A DNA stretch of 64,000 nucleotides, taken from assembly GCA_036770365.1 (NCBI GenBank), contig DAIPJH010000007.1:62001-126000 (forward strand), given 5' to 3'. The DNA is from DAIPJH01 sp036770365 (GTDB lineage: Bacteria > Pseudomonadota > Alphaproteobacteria > Rickettsiales > UBA998). Position numbers and translations under genes: made by a program. Shown piece by piece: positions 24,625 to 33,246 of the stretch; within the stretch, counting starts at the first letter, position 1, and every line of letters starts with the position of its first letter. The notes below the pieces were generated by a model. The model searched no databases and had not been told where the DNA came from. It saw only the letters and a program-made list of their open reading frames with translations.

Positions 24625-26406
24625 ATGGCGGAAGATATTACTAGTCTCACGGCGCAAGACGTAACGGCGTACGCAGAGGAAAGAAAAGCTAACTTAGAGG
24701 CAGCAAGAATAACGGTAAGAAATTCACTCATTGGCAATAACAATGCAGGTGAAATACGCTTACAAATGGGTGGAAATATTGACTTTGCCACTGCTGATAG
24801 GTTGTTTGAACATCTACGTCCCATTCAATCTAACGACGAAGCCGTAAAACTTTTATTAGGCACGCCACAAGAGCGTGCCGCACTGCAAATACGCATGGAA
24901 AAAGAAGGATTCGCTCGATTTAAAGCTGAACATCGCGTAGACATGCCCCCAAGCTTCTTTGAGCATAGACAAACCATGCTTGCTCTTGACTTTGAAGTGG
25001 CAGATGCAAATAGGCTGGCAAGCAAGCTGCAAGAAAACATAAGCTTTAATGAACTAAAACCTTCAGAGCGTGAGACGGCCCAACGTATTTATTCGACACG
25101 CGGCAACGACACCCCTCTTCCCAAAATGACAGGTCCTGAACCAGAACACACCAAAACACCTCCCTCCGTTCCCCTCTCTCAACAAGCGCAGCCAAGCCCT
25201 CCCTCGCTTCCAAAAGCATTAACCCCAGAACCTCATAACGCTCATGCACGTGCGCAAGCAAAACTTGATGATCTCACGCACAAAGCATTGGGCAGCGCAT
25301 CACTCTCAGATCAACAACATGGGCAAGATGTGTTTCTAACAGGAAGAAAACAGGAAGATTTTGCCAAGCATCTTAGCGTCAAACAGCAAGAAGCAATTGC
25401 TAGTGGCATGTTAAAACGCCAAGGAGGTGCATCCCTTGTCAATGCATGGGCAGATGGCATGGCGGAATATCAAATTACACAAGAACGCGCTACACCACTT
25501 GGTAGAAGCATGACCGAAGCTGATTGGAAGCTGAGACAAAATGCGCTTTCTTCTCTACATAAAGAAAATCTTATGCTCGCGGCAGCAACCCATTATGAAG
25601 CAAGAGCAAACGGCACATATTCCAAACCTGTCACCCCACTAAAACCTGAACATTTACCCAATGAAAGAAGTCACGCCATCAAAGGATTGGAGGTTAGAGA
25701 AGGGTTTTTGAATAGCAAAGGGGAGATAGAATGGTCACCAACACTGTCACCGCAAGACCCCATTATCGTACGCCCATCACCAGTCCCCGCCAAACGAGGA
25801 ACATCTCTGCCATCACAAGAACATTCAACGAATACGCCGACGCCGCCCCCATCTGCGTCAACACGTTTTTCGCCTCCTAAAACTAACGTTACAGCAGGAG
25901 CAAAAGGATCTGGTGCAATAGCAGCCTTTGGCGGTCTCACAGCAGGACTCACAACGCTTGCCATCACAGGCGATGCCAAAGCAGCAGCACACGCCACTCG
26001 TGACGGTGTGGTCAACGGCGTCGCCTCGCAAGTACCTTTTGCAGGAGGTCTTGTCACAGATAATCCAGCAGAAAAAGCTGTCCGCAATCGTGTCGATGCA
26101 TGTCGCACTGCTGCCGTACCAGCATTTACAGCGGCAGGAGCAACGGCGGGAGTAGGCATAGGATCATTACCCGCCGCTGCCGTAGGCGGTCTTATCGCAC
26201 AAACAGGATGTGATGAATTCACACGTATTCAAGCTCGTTCCGAGGGGCTTGATGTCCAACTCGGCCCTATTGCGGGGGCAATCATGGGTGTCACATCACT
26301 CCTACAACATGCAGGTGTCACAGGCGGCAACACGCAGCCGAGCAACACGTCGCCTCAACACGCCACCACCTCTACAAAAAATACTGACAATCGTACAAAA
26401 AGCTAA
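24625..26406 (+). CDS. Large orphan with hydrophobic C-terminal region, 593 aa
   Basis: I do not recognise this protein. Residues 1-160 are helical and charged, followed by a proline-rich linker (PEHTKTPPSVPLSQQAQPSP), another helical domain, a second Pro/Ser/Thr linker (residues about 385-420), and a C-terminal Gly/Ala-rich part with two hydrophobic hairpin-like stretches (GAIAAFGGLTAGLTTLAITG and AFTAAGATAGVGIGSLPAAA) that could insert in a membrane. The tail TKNTDNRTKS is basic. Start is ATG 24625 with AGAAGG upstream; GTG 24619 is an alternative. The modular layout with a terminal hydrophobic region resembles secreted effector or toxin-like proteins, an inference only. Confidence 0.75.
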   Translation: MAEDITSLTAQDVTAYAEERKANLEAARITVRNSLIGNNNAGEIRLQMGGNIDFATADRLFEHLRPIQSNDEAVKLLLGTPQERAALQIRMEKEGFARFKAEHRVDMPPSFFEHRQTMLALDFEVADANRLASKLQENISFNELKPSERETAQRIYSTRGNDTPLPKMTGPEPEHTKTPPSVPLSQQAQPSPPSLPKALTPEPHNAHARAQAKLDDLTHKALGSASLSDQQHGQDVFLTGRKQEDFAKHLSVKQQEAIASGMLKRQGGASLVNAWADGMAEYQITQERATPLGRSMTEADWKLRQNALSSLHKENLMLAAATHYEARANGTYSKPVTPLKPEHLPNERSHAIKGLEVREGFLNSKGEIEWSPTLSPQDPIIVRPSPVPAKRGTSLPSQEHSTNTPTPPPSASTRFSPPKTNVTAGAKGSGAIAAFGGLTAGLTTLAITGDAKAAAHATRDGVVNGVASQVPFAGGLVTDNPAEKAVRNRVDACRTAAVPAFTAAGATAGVGIGSLPAAAVGGLIAQTGCDEFTRIQARSEGLDVQLGPIAGAIMGVTSLLQHAGVTGGNTQPSNTSPQHATTSTKNTDNRTKS

Positions 26407-26416
26407 TTTCACACAA

Positions 26417-26451
26417 ATGTCACACTTTTTTTACATTTCATATGCTAGGAT
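26417..26451 (+). promoter_or_regulatory. Weak Pho-box-like promoter of orphan 26497
   Basis: ATGTCAC-ACTT-TTTTTAC (26417-26434), then 11 nt and TAGGAT (26446-26451). Only the first 7-mer is a good half-site. The ATGCTAG around the -10 also occurs in the promoter at 22944-22951. Confidence 0.4.
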
Positions 26452-26496
26452 TCATAACATCACGTAACTTTTGCCTGATATATTATGAGAGATAGC

Positions 26497-27468
26497 ATGC
26501 CCCAAGATACTAACACTCCAGCGATTGCCAGCAAATTTGATGCTGCGTTAGAGCGATTAAAATCTGCTTTACGCTCGACAACACAATCATCTCTTCATGA
26601 CGTAGCATCGCATTATGCTGCCCATCAGGTCATTTCTTCACAAGTGAATAAGATTGGCATCGATATCAACAAAGAAAAAGCTAGGCTTGCAGCCAAAGAT
26701 ACAAACGCCCATCCTGATAATTCTATACTCAACGAATTACTTGAAGAGCAGACAGCCTATAAAAAAGCTGCCGATAATGCTCAAGCAGGATATCAAGCTG
26801 TAAAACAAAAAATTAGTACAGCAGAAGCTTTTTTAAATAATCCAGAAACAACACAAGCCGTCAAAGATGCTTATGCACACGTGGCTAAGGAACATAACCC
26901 TGCGGTCGCAGAGGGTTTATTCGAACGTGCTATGAAAGAAATAGCAAAAGAGCAACATCAACTGTACAGTCCAGAACATGGCAAGCAGATAGAGCAGATT
27001 ATAAAGCAACATGGGAAAATCTCAGAAGATGAAACAGTAAGTATTACGATTGAGAATGCACTGGCTGAAAAATCCTATAATGAAGGCATTCTAGCACATC
27101 GTGATGCCCTTACACAATTAACTGGCAAACTTAAAGAAATCATTCCTCAAGACAATGAAAGAAGCTTCACAGCGCGTTTAAAACGTGAAAAGAACCTGAT
27201 CAGCAATGCGTGGGAAGGTCTTGATTCACGCACAGGTGAAGCGATGCAATTTGGCAAGGCACGTGTTGCTGCAGGAGGAGCATTTATGCTCGGCTCTGCC
27301 GCGCTCGGTCTTCATGACATCTATGTTGGTGTTGTGGGTGGAACAGATGAAGCAACCCACCAAAAGAAAGATGCCAATTTTAGCAAAGTCGCTATTGGTG
27401 TAGGGGAGCTTGCCCTCGGGGCATTACTTGCGCGTAAAATGGCAACTGGAGCATTTATCACACGTTGA
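26497..27468 (+). CDS. Tandem paralog 1: helical protein with hydrophobic C-terminus
   Basis: A 323-residue protein with no known family. Start 26497 (MPQDTNTPAIASKFDAALER) is chosen over 26485 because it aligns exactly with the start of the next paralog (MTQATNIPVAANNFDAALER). The N-terminal 220 residues are helical and charged, probably coiled coil. The C-terminal 95 residues contain two hydrophobic segments (ARVAAGGAFMLGSAALGLHD and VAIGVGELALGALLARK) around a charged loop, suggesting a membrane-interacting hairpin. That region is identical in protein and DNA to the following gene, while the N-terminal halves have diverged strongly. The tail ARKMATGAFITR is basic. Confidence 0.8.
   Translation: MPQDTNTPAIASKFDAALERLKSALRSTTQSSLHDVASHYAAHQVISSQVNKIGIDINKEKARLAAKDTNAHPDNSILNELLEEQTAYKKAADNAQAGYQAVKQKISTAEAFLNNPETTQAVKDAYAHVAKEHNPAVAEGLFERAMKEIAKEQHQLYSPEHGKQIEQIIKQHGKISEDETVSITIENALAEKSYNEGILAHRDALTQLTGKLKEIIPQDNERSFTARLKREKNLISNAWEGLDSRTGEAMQFGKARVAAGGAFMLGSAALGLHDIYVGVVGGTDEATHQKKDANFSKVAIGVGELALGALLARKMATGAFITR
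27170..27431 (+). repeat. 262-bp identical direct repeat, copy 1
   Basis: Every base from 27170 to 27431 equals the base 1020 positions downstream (28190-28451). It encodes the C-terminal hydrophobic module of the tandem paralogs. Identity stops abruptly on both sides. Confidence 0.95.
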
Positions 27469-27513
27469 TTATTCTTATACTTAGGGTGACGTTATGAAGG
27501 ATGAAGCAATATT

Positions 27514-28488
27514 ATGACACAAGCAACCAATATTCCAGTCGCTGCGAACAATTTTGATGCTGCGTTAGAGCGATTCAAAACTGTTTTACGCCCCGCTACG
27601 CAATCATCACTGCATGACGTAGCATCACATTACGCTACCCACAAGCTCATTAGCAACCACACCCACTTAAAAACCGTTGAAGTTGCTGACATACAGGCAA
27701 AGCTTAATGCAGTTCCTAAAGCAAAGCGAGATGTTGTACACGAAAACGCTTCAATAGAATTAGATTTTATGCGCGAGGATCTTGATGACCACCAAAAGAA
27801 CCTTTATAAAGCACAAACCAGCTATAATACTGTAAAAGAACATATTAGCAACGCAGATATCTTTTTAAAAGACCCTAAGACAAAGCAAGCACTCACAGAA
27901 GTGTATACACAAACCGCACAAGAACATAATCCCGCTGTTGCAGAAGGCCTTCTGCACCGTGCCATAAGAGAAATAGCAGATGAGCAACAGGACTATCGCC
28001 CTGAATATGATAGCCACGTAAGACACATGCTGGCTGAGAACCGCAAAGACAGCCAAGTGTTTTTTAATCCTTTGTATGAAGAGGTAGAGACAGCGTATCT
28101 TGAAGGTTTATCTGCACATAATAGCATCATTAAAAAGCTTTCTACTCAAGTCCATGAAGCGATTCAGCCAAAGAGTGAAAAGGGTATTTCAGCGCGTTTA
28201 AAACGTGAAAAGAACCTGATCAGCAATGCGTGGGAAGGTCTTGATTCACGCACAGGTGAAGCGATGCAATTTGGCAAGGCACGTGTTGCTGCAGGAGGAG
28301 CATTTATGCTCGGCTCTGCCGCGCTCGGTCTTCATGACATCTATGTTGGTGTTGTGGGTGGAACAGATGAAGCAACCCACCAAAAGAAAGATGCCAATTT
28401 TAGCAAAGTCGCTATTGGTGTAGGGGAGCTTGCCCTCGGGGCATTACTTGCACGTAAAGTGGCAACAGGATCGTCTTTTGCACGTTAA
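27514..28488 (+). CDS. Tandem paralog 2: helical protein with hydrophobic C-terminus
   Basis: A 324-residue paralog of the preceding gene, 45 bp downstream on the same strand and probably cotranscribed. The first 40 residues are similar (FDAALERFKTVLRPATQSSL), the middle 180 residues are diverged but keep the same helical pattern (AEGLLHRAIREIADEQQD against AEGLFERAMKEIAKEQHQ), and the last 95 are identical up to the final few residues (ATGSSFAR). The GAAGGA at 27496 is rather distant from the ATG at 27514. Function unknown; perfect synonymous identity in the C-terminal module suggests recent gene conversion. Confidence 0.8.
   Translation: MTQATNIPVAANNFDAALERFKTVLRPATQSSLHDVASHYATHKLISNHTHLKTVEVADIQAKLNAVPKAKRDVVHENASIELDFMREDLDDHQKNLYKAQTSYNTVKEHISNADIFLKDPKTKQALTEVYTQTAQEHNPAVAEGLLHRAIREIADEQQDYRPEYDSHVRHMLAENRKDSQVFFNPLYEEVETAYLEGLSAHNSIIKKLSTQVHEAIQPKSEKGISARLKREKNLISNAWEGLDSRTGEAMQFGKARVAAGGAFMLGSAALGLHDIYVGVVGGTDEATHQKKDANFSKVAIGVGELALGALLARKVATGSSFAR
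28190..28451 (+). repeat. 262-bp identical direct repeat, copy 2
   Basis: Second copy of the block at 27170-27431, identical at all positions. It spans codons for ARLKREKNLISNAWEGLDSR through LALGALLA. Confidence 0.95.
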
Positions 28489-28626
28489 GTATGTACTACT
28501 CCTAATCACAGACTTTTTTTCCAAATGCATATAAATGCATATTGTAAAAATAAAATAATACTAGCCTCGCGCAGAGCAGCACGCTATCACTGCCCCTCAC
28601 ACAATTTTTCACGCGATGCGTTCTTC

Positions 28627-29334
28627 ATGGATACTTACATGTCAGATCCCTTACTTTACCTCATCTCCCCACCAAAGATTGAGGATATAGCAACGTTTTG
28701 TGCCGAACTTGATGCAGCACTCTCTGTGGGAGGCATTGGCGCATTTCAGCTACGCCTCAAACAAGATGATGCCCCCACAGAGGGTCGCCTTACCCGCAAC
28801 AGTGCCAGTGATGATCTCATCTTACGAAGCTGTGAAAAACTCGTCCCTCTCTGTCAACACTACGAAGTCGCATTTATACTCAATGATCGTGCTGATTTGG
28901 TCAAAGCCTGTGGTGCTGACGGCGTACATCTTGGACAAGAAGATGGTTCGGTGGCGGCAACTCGTTTGCTCTTGGGAGATGACTACGTGATTGGTGCGAC
29001 ATGCCATGCCTCACGTCACCTTGCCATGGAAGCAGGAGAACAAGGCGCGGATTATGTCGCTTTTGGCGCATTCTTTCCTACTAACTCCAAAACTCCAGAA
29101 GCGTTAACACATTGGGGAACACCCACCACAGAAATCCTTGAATGGTGCAGTGAGGTCTGTGAACTACCTTGTGTTGCCATTGGCGGCATCACCCCACAAA
29201 ACTGTGCGCCACTTGTACAAGCTGGTGCGGATTTTCTTGCTGTCATCACTGCTATTTGGCAACATCCAGAAGGTGCAGCCGCAGCCGTGCTATCTTTCCG
29301 TGACGCGATCACACGTACGCAGTTAGATAATTAG
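28627..29334 (+). CDS. thiE: Thiamine-phosphate synthase
   Basis: ThiE joins the pyrimidine pyrophosphate and thiazole phosphate to form thiamine monophosphate. The TIM-barrel signatures are present: GAFQLRLKQ, FILNDRADL, ADGVHLGQEDGS, IGATCHA, ADYVAFGAFFPTNSK and CVAIGGITPQN. About 235 residues from ATG 28627; ATG 28639 (MSDPLLYL) is an alternative start and no strong ribosome site decides. Family proteins usually have QLRxK near the start, as here. I see no TPP riboswitch in the 138 bp upstream. It precedes ubiB on the same strand but 60 bp apart. Confidence 0.92.
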   Translation: MDTYMSDPLLYLISPPKIEDIATFCAELDAALSVGGIGAFQLRLKQDDAPTEGRLTRNSASDDLILRSCEKLVPLCQHYEVAFILNDRADLVKACGADGVHLGQEDGSVAATRLLLGDDYVIGATCHASRHLAMEAGEQGADYVAFGAFFPTNSKTPEALTHWGTPTTEILEWCSEVCELPCVAIGGITPQNCAPLVQAGADFLAVITAIWQHPEGAAAAVLSFRDAITRTQLDN

Positions 29335-29394
29335 ACCGTAAACTATGGCGACAATCTCGTGACAAGCGGTGATGTTTTCTGTAAGTAGAAGCGC

Positions 29395-30906
29395 ATGATA
29401 ATTCGTACCCTTTCCAACAGCCTAAGACTTACGCATATTGTGTGGGTTTTGGCGCGTCATGATGCGTTTTTCTTCCTTGAAGAACACCGCACCTTAGCGT
29501 TCGCCGCCAAAACGCTACACCTCTTTTTTGGACGTTCACGTAAAAATAATAAAGAAGCAAGGATCGCTGAAGCATTGACCGCCCTTGGTCCAACCTTTGT
29601 CAAGCTAGGGCAAGCACTTTCTACCCGTGCAGATATTTTGGGCGAAGAAATGGCAACACAACTTTCAAGCCTGCAAGATAATCTCCCACCCTTTGCAGGT
29701 CATCAGGCTGTTGCCATTATTGAAGAATCTCTCGATGCTCCGCTAGACTCACTTTTTGCCCATTTTGATCAAAAAGCGATTGCAGCGGCTTCTGTTGCTC
29801 AGGTACATTTTGCTACCACGCTTGATGGCAGAGAGGTTGCTGTCAAAGTATTACGCCCTCATGTCGACAAAAAATTTGCCAAAGACTTGCGCTTGCTGCA
29901 TTGGCTAGCGGAACTTGCAGAAGCATGGTTACCTGCGGCGCGGCGACTTAAACCGCGTGAAGTGGTCCACACATTAGAGGATACGATTCGGTTTGAATTG
30001 GATGCACGCTATGAAGCAGCTGCGAGCGTGGAAATGCGCGAGCAAGATAAAACAGGCGATGGTTTTGTAATTCCACAAGTAGATTGGCAACTTACCTCTG
30101 ATAAAGTAATGACCATGGAGCGCATCAATGGCATCCCCGTTAGCGATATTCCTGCCATCAAAGCCGCAGGCCATGACCTCAACGAAGTTATCCGCGTGAT
30201 GGCGACCGCCTTTTTTAATCAGGTTTTTCGTGATGGCTTCTTTCATGGTGACATGCATCCGGGGAATTTGTTTGTGTTGCCTGATGGGCGCATCGCGGCA
30301 GTAGATTTTGGCATTACAGGGCGGCTTGACTTTCAAACCCGTATCTGGCTCGCAGAAATTTTCAAAGGCTTTTTGGATGAAGACTATGTGCAGGTTGCTA
30401 AGTCGCACGTCGATGCGGGATATGTCCCTGCCAATACCTCCGTTGCACATTTTGCACTCGCGTGCCGTGCGATTGCGCAGCCAATCCTACGTCGTCCACT
30501 TAATGAAATATCAGGTGCAAAGCTCCTCGCACAACTTTTCAAAGTCACCGAGGCCTTTAATATGGAAACGCAGCCGCAGTTATTGCTATATCAAAAAAAC
30601 CTGATGACGCTAGAGGGCATTGGACGCAGCTTAAATCCCAATGTGAATTTATGGCTGATGATTGAAGAACCCGTCAAAGCTTGGGCAACTGAGCATCTCT
30701 CTCCACAAGCGCATATCAAGCGTTCGGCATTAGCAGGCGTGCAACGTCTTCGCAACTTACCCGTGATACTCGATAGGCTAGATATCGCCACACGTCGCCT
30801 TGCAGAGCCAACACCACGCCATCACAACCAGAGTCACCACACCCCTGCGGCATTCTGGATCATCGCACTATCACTAGCGGTAGTGATAGCAAAATTGTTT
30901 TTCTAA
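29395..30906 (+). CDS. ubiB: Ubiquinone biosynthesis ABC1 kinase-like protein UbiB
   Basis: UbiB belongs to the ADCK/ABC1 atypical kinase family, needed for ubiquinone synthesis, probably by helping extract or present membrane-bound intermediates. The 503 residues show the KxGQ motif (TFVKLGQALSTRADILGEE), the alanine-rich AAASVAQVHFA loop in place of a kinase P-loop, VAVKVLRP lysine, FFHGDMHPGNLFV catalytic loop and AVDFGITGRL metal site. A C-terminal hydrophobic anchor (AFWIIALSLAVVIAKLFF) ends the protein. In alphaproteobacteria ubiB is typically followed by coaBC and dut, as seen here. Confidence 0.95.
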   Translation: MIIRTLSNSLRLTHIVWVLARHDAFFFLEEHRTLAFAAKTLHLFFGRSRKNNKEARIAEALTALGPTFVKLGQALSTRADILGEEMATQLSSLQDNLPPFAGHQAVAIIEESLDAPLDSLFAHFDQKAIAAASVAQVHFATTLDGREVAVKVLRPHVDKKFAKDLRLLHWLAELAEAWLPAARRLKPREVVHTLEDTIRFELDARYEAAASVEMREQDKTGDGFVIPQVDWQLTSDKVMTMERINGIPVSDIPAIKAAGHDLNEVIRVMATAFFNQVFRDGFFHGDMHPGNLFVLPDGRIAAVDFGITGRLDFQTRIWLAEIFKGFLDEDYVQVAKSHVDAGYVPANTSVAHFALACRAIAQPILRRPLNEISGAKLLAQLFKVTEAFNMETQPQLLLYQKNLMTLEGIGRSLNPNVNLWLMIEEPVKAWATEHLSPQAHIKRSALAGVQRLRNLPVILDRLDIATRRLAEPTPRHHNQSHHTPAAFWIIALSLAVVIAKLFF

Positions 30907-30976
30907 AAACAAATAACTCATTGCACAAATAAGAAACGTGATTATGATGGGTTTTTACCTAAGGGATGTAAAACTC

Positions 30977-32221
30977 ATGCTTGCATCAAAATCCGTTCTC
31001 ATGATTATTTCTGGTAGTGTGGCCGCCTATAAAGCCCTTGAACTAGCACGCCAGCTTCGTGAACAAAAAATTCGCGTACGCACCATTCTTACGCATGGCG
31101 GCGAACACTTCATCACCCCACTTTCGATAAGTTCGCTCACTGGTGAGGCCGTTTATACGGATTTATTTTCCCTCAAAGACGAAGCCGAAATGGGGCATAT
31201 TCGTTTATCACGCGAAGCAGATTTAATTGTGGTGGCACCTGCAAGCGCAGATCTGATTGCGAAAATAGCCATGGGTCAGGCTGACGATCTTGCAACGACC
31301 ACCTTGCTTGCCGCGAATGCTCCTATCTTGGTTGCCCCTGCCATGAATGTCAAAATGTGGGAACATCCTGCGACTCAACGTAATATCAAGCAGATTCAGG
31401 CCGATGGTGTCGAAGTGATTCCACCTGATTCAGGACTGATGGCATGCGGCGAGATCGGCGCAGGACGCATGGCATCACCAGAAGCCATCCACTCCCTGAT
31501 CCTACAAAAACTTGCCCCGCGAGGCCCTTTAAAGGGTAAACGTGCGATCGTTACCAGCGGTCCAACACAGGAGTTGATTGATCCCGTGCGCTATATTGGC
31601 AACCGCTCCTCAGGCAAACAAGGTCATGCAATCGCAAGCGCACTTGCGCATGCGGGTGCGTATGTCACCCTAATTTCAGGGCCAACGGCTTTACCAACAC
31701 CTTCGAATGTTAGCCAGATTGACGTACGCTCTACTGAGGAAATGTACCAAGCGGTAATGTCATGCTTACCGTGTGATATTGCTGTCTTTGCTGCGGCGGT
31801 CGCGGATTGGCGTCCAGAAGAACGCGCCGCGCAAAAGATCAAGAAACGAGATCTTGAAGCAGGTAAAGCCCCTGAAATACGCCTGATTCAAACCCCTGAT
31901 ATTTTGGCAAGTGTGAGTCAACACGAAACACGCCGCCCCAAACTAGTGATTGGCTTTGCGGCCGAGACAGAAAATCTTCTCAAATACGCCGACGAGAAAC
32001 GCCGCAATAAACAGTGTGACTGGCTGCTTGCTAATGACACATCGGATGGGCGTATCTTTGGTGAAGATATGACCGAACTCACTTTGCTCTCAGAGGCTGG
32101 ACAAGAGTTTTTTGGACGTATAAGCAAAGAGGAAGCGGCAGAGCGTGTGGTCGCAAAAGTCATTCATTATTTTGGTACAGATGCTTTGGCATCTCATTCT
32201 ACACGAAAGGTTGCTTCATGA
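30977..32221 (+). CDS. coaBC: CoaBC: phosphopantothenoylcysteine decarboxylase/ligase
   Basis: A bifunctional coenzyme A enzyme. The N-terminal flavoprotein decarboxylase domain (residues 1-185) has ISGSVAAYKALELAR, the active-site APAMNVKMWEHPATQ region and ACGEIGAGRMASPEAI; the C-terminal ligase has KRAIVTSGPTQELIDPVRYI, GNRSSGKQGHAIA and GFAAETENLLKYADEK. Start is placed at ATG 30977 (MLASKSVLMIISG); an ATG 39 bases upstream would add a tail not found in the family. The stop overlaps the dut start by 4 bp (ATGA), so the two are translationally coupled. Confidence 0.95.
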   Translation: MLASKSVLMIISGSVAAYKALELARQLREQKIRVRTILTHGGEHFITPLSISSLTGEAVYTDLFSLKDEAEMGHIRLSREADLIVVAPASADLIAKIAMGQADDLATTTLLAANAPILVAPAMNVKMWEHPATQRNIKQIQADGVEVIPPDSGLMACGEIGAGRMASPEAIHSLILQKLAPRGPLKGKRAIVTSGPTQELIDPVRYIGNRSSGKQGHAIASALAHAGAYVTLISGPTALPTPSNVSQIDVRSTEEMYQAVMSCLPCDIAVFAAAVADWRPEERAAQKIKKRDLEAGKAPEIRLIQTPDILASVSQHETRRPKLVIGFAAETENLLKYADEKRRNKQCDWLLANDTSDGRIFGEDMTELTLLSEAGQEFFGRISKEEAAERVVAKVIHYFGTDALASHSTRKVAS

Positions 32222-32703
32222 GTTTTCATCCCTCCAACATTACTATTGCCGTCACTCAACTATCGCATGGCGCAGACCTACCTTTACCACATTACGCGAC
32301 AGAAGACAGCGCGGGTATGGATTTGCTTGCCGCAATTGAGCATGAAAAAATCTTGGAATGTGGTGAACGTGCGCTGATTCCAACAGGACTTGCCTTCGCA
32401 CTGCCCGCAGGATTTGAGGCACAAGTGCGCCCACGCTCAGGACTTGCACTGAAAAACGGCGTAACCGTACTCAATTCACCTGGAACGGTGGATGCAGATT
32501 ATCGTGGTGAAGTCTGTGTTATTTTAATTAATCTCGGTAAAGAACCATTTGTAGTGACACGTGGCATGCGTATCGCTCAAATGATTGTTGCTCCTGTAAC
32601 ACGTGGTACTTGGCAGAACGTAGAGATATTAGATACGTCCGCACGTGGTGCAGGTGGCTTTGGATCAACAGGTACGGCAAGCATTCAACTTGCAAAAGCA
32701 TAA
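32218..32703 (+). CDS. dut: Deoxyuridine 5'-triphosphate nucleotidohydrolase
   Basis: dUTPase hydrolyses dUTP to dUMP, keeping uracil out of DNA and supplying dTMP synthesis. All five motifs of the trimeric family are visible in 161 residues: EDSAGMDLLA, RPRSGLALKNG, LNSPGTVDADYRGEV, RIAQMIVAPV and the C-terminal GAGGFGSTG arm. It overlaps coaBC by 4 bp and is followed 17 bp later by the Rrf2 gene, consistent with one operon. Confidence 0.97.
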   Translation: MSFHPSNITIAVTQLSHGADLPLPHYATEDSAGMDLLAAIEHEKILECGERALIPTGLAFALPAGFEAQVRPRSGLALKNGVTVLNSPGTVDADYRGEVCVILINLGKEPFVVTRGMRIAQMIVAPVTRGTWQNVEILDTSARGAGGFGSTGTASIQLAKA

Positions 32704-32720
32704 AAAGCACAAGGATATTT

Positions 32721-33236
32721 ATGCCAAACAGCCTTAAACTACTGCCTATGATGCCATTTTCTCGCAAAATCGTTCATGCGATTGAAGCAGTGTTGTATGT
32801 TGCCCTTTATCATACAACTCACCCCATCAGCGGGCGTGCATTGGCAGACCATCAAAACCTACCACCGCGCTATCTCGAACATATCTTACAAGATCTTGTG
32901 CATCATGGTATTTTACGTAGTATTCGTGGTCCTCGCGGAGGGTATCTTCTTGCAAAAGAACGTCGCCGTATCACCGTGGGTGAAATTGTCGATATTCTCT
33001 CGCAAAGCGATGAAGAAAAAGATACCAAGTCTGCTATTTTAACTCCGTTGGCAGATGCTATTGTGCTGCCCTATTGTTATACTATTGGGGAACTCGTGCG
33101 CGCTGAACTACATAAAACCACCCTCGCCCAACTTTGCGAACAAAGCTACCAGCTACAGCTTAGTAACCCTAACGCAGGTATGGGAGCAAAAACACGTGGT
33201 GGAAAACCAGCCAAGAAACAAGATTTTGTGATTTAA
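32721..33236 (+). CDS. Rrf2 family transcriptional regulator
   Basis: A 171-residue winged-helix regulator starting at ATG 32721 with AAGGAT upstream. Family features are KIVHAIEAVLYVALYHTTHP, ISGRALADHQNLPPRYLEHI (recognition helix), LRSIRGPRGGYLLAKERRRI and TVGEIVDIL. The cysteine triplet that holds a 2Fe-2S cluster in IscR is absent; only scattered single cysteines (LPYCYT and LCEQS) remain, so it is more like CymR than IscR. It stands 10 bp upstream of cysK, and a role in sensing cysteine supply and controlling cysK is the natural inference. The C-terminus is Lys/Gly-rich. Confidence 0.88.
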   Translation: MPNSLKLLPMMPFSRKIVHAIEAVLYVALYHTTHPISGRALADHQNLPPRYLEHILQDLVHHGILRSIRGPRGGYLLAKERRRITVGEIVDILSQSDEEKDTKSAILTPLADAIVLPYCYTIGELVRAELHKTTLAQLCEQSYQLQLSNPNAGMGAKTRGGKPAKKQDFVI

Positions 33237-33246
33237 GGAGTATGTC

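Noticed and set aside
22183..28488. Orphan cluster as a prophage or integrative element
   Set aside because: No integrase, terminase, capsid, transposase or attachment repeats, and a pabC-like gene lies in its middle.
28489..28626. Possible TPP riboswitch before thiE
   Set aside because: No CUGAGA core or paired-arm layout is visible in the 138 bp available.
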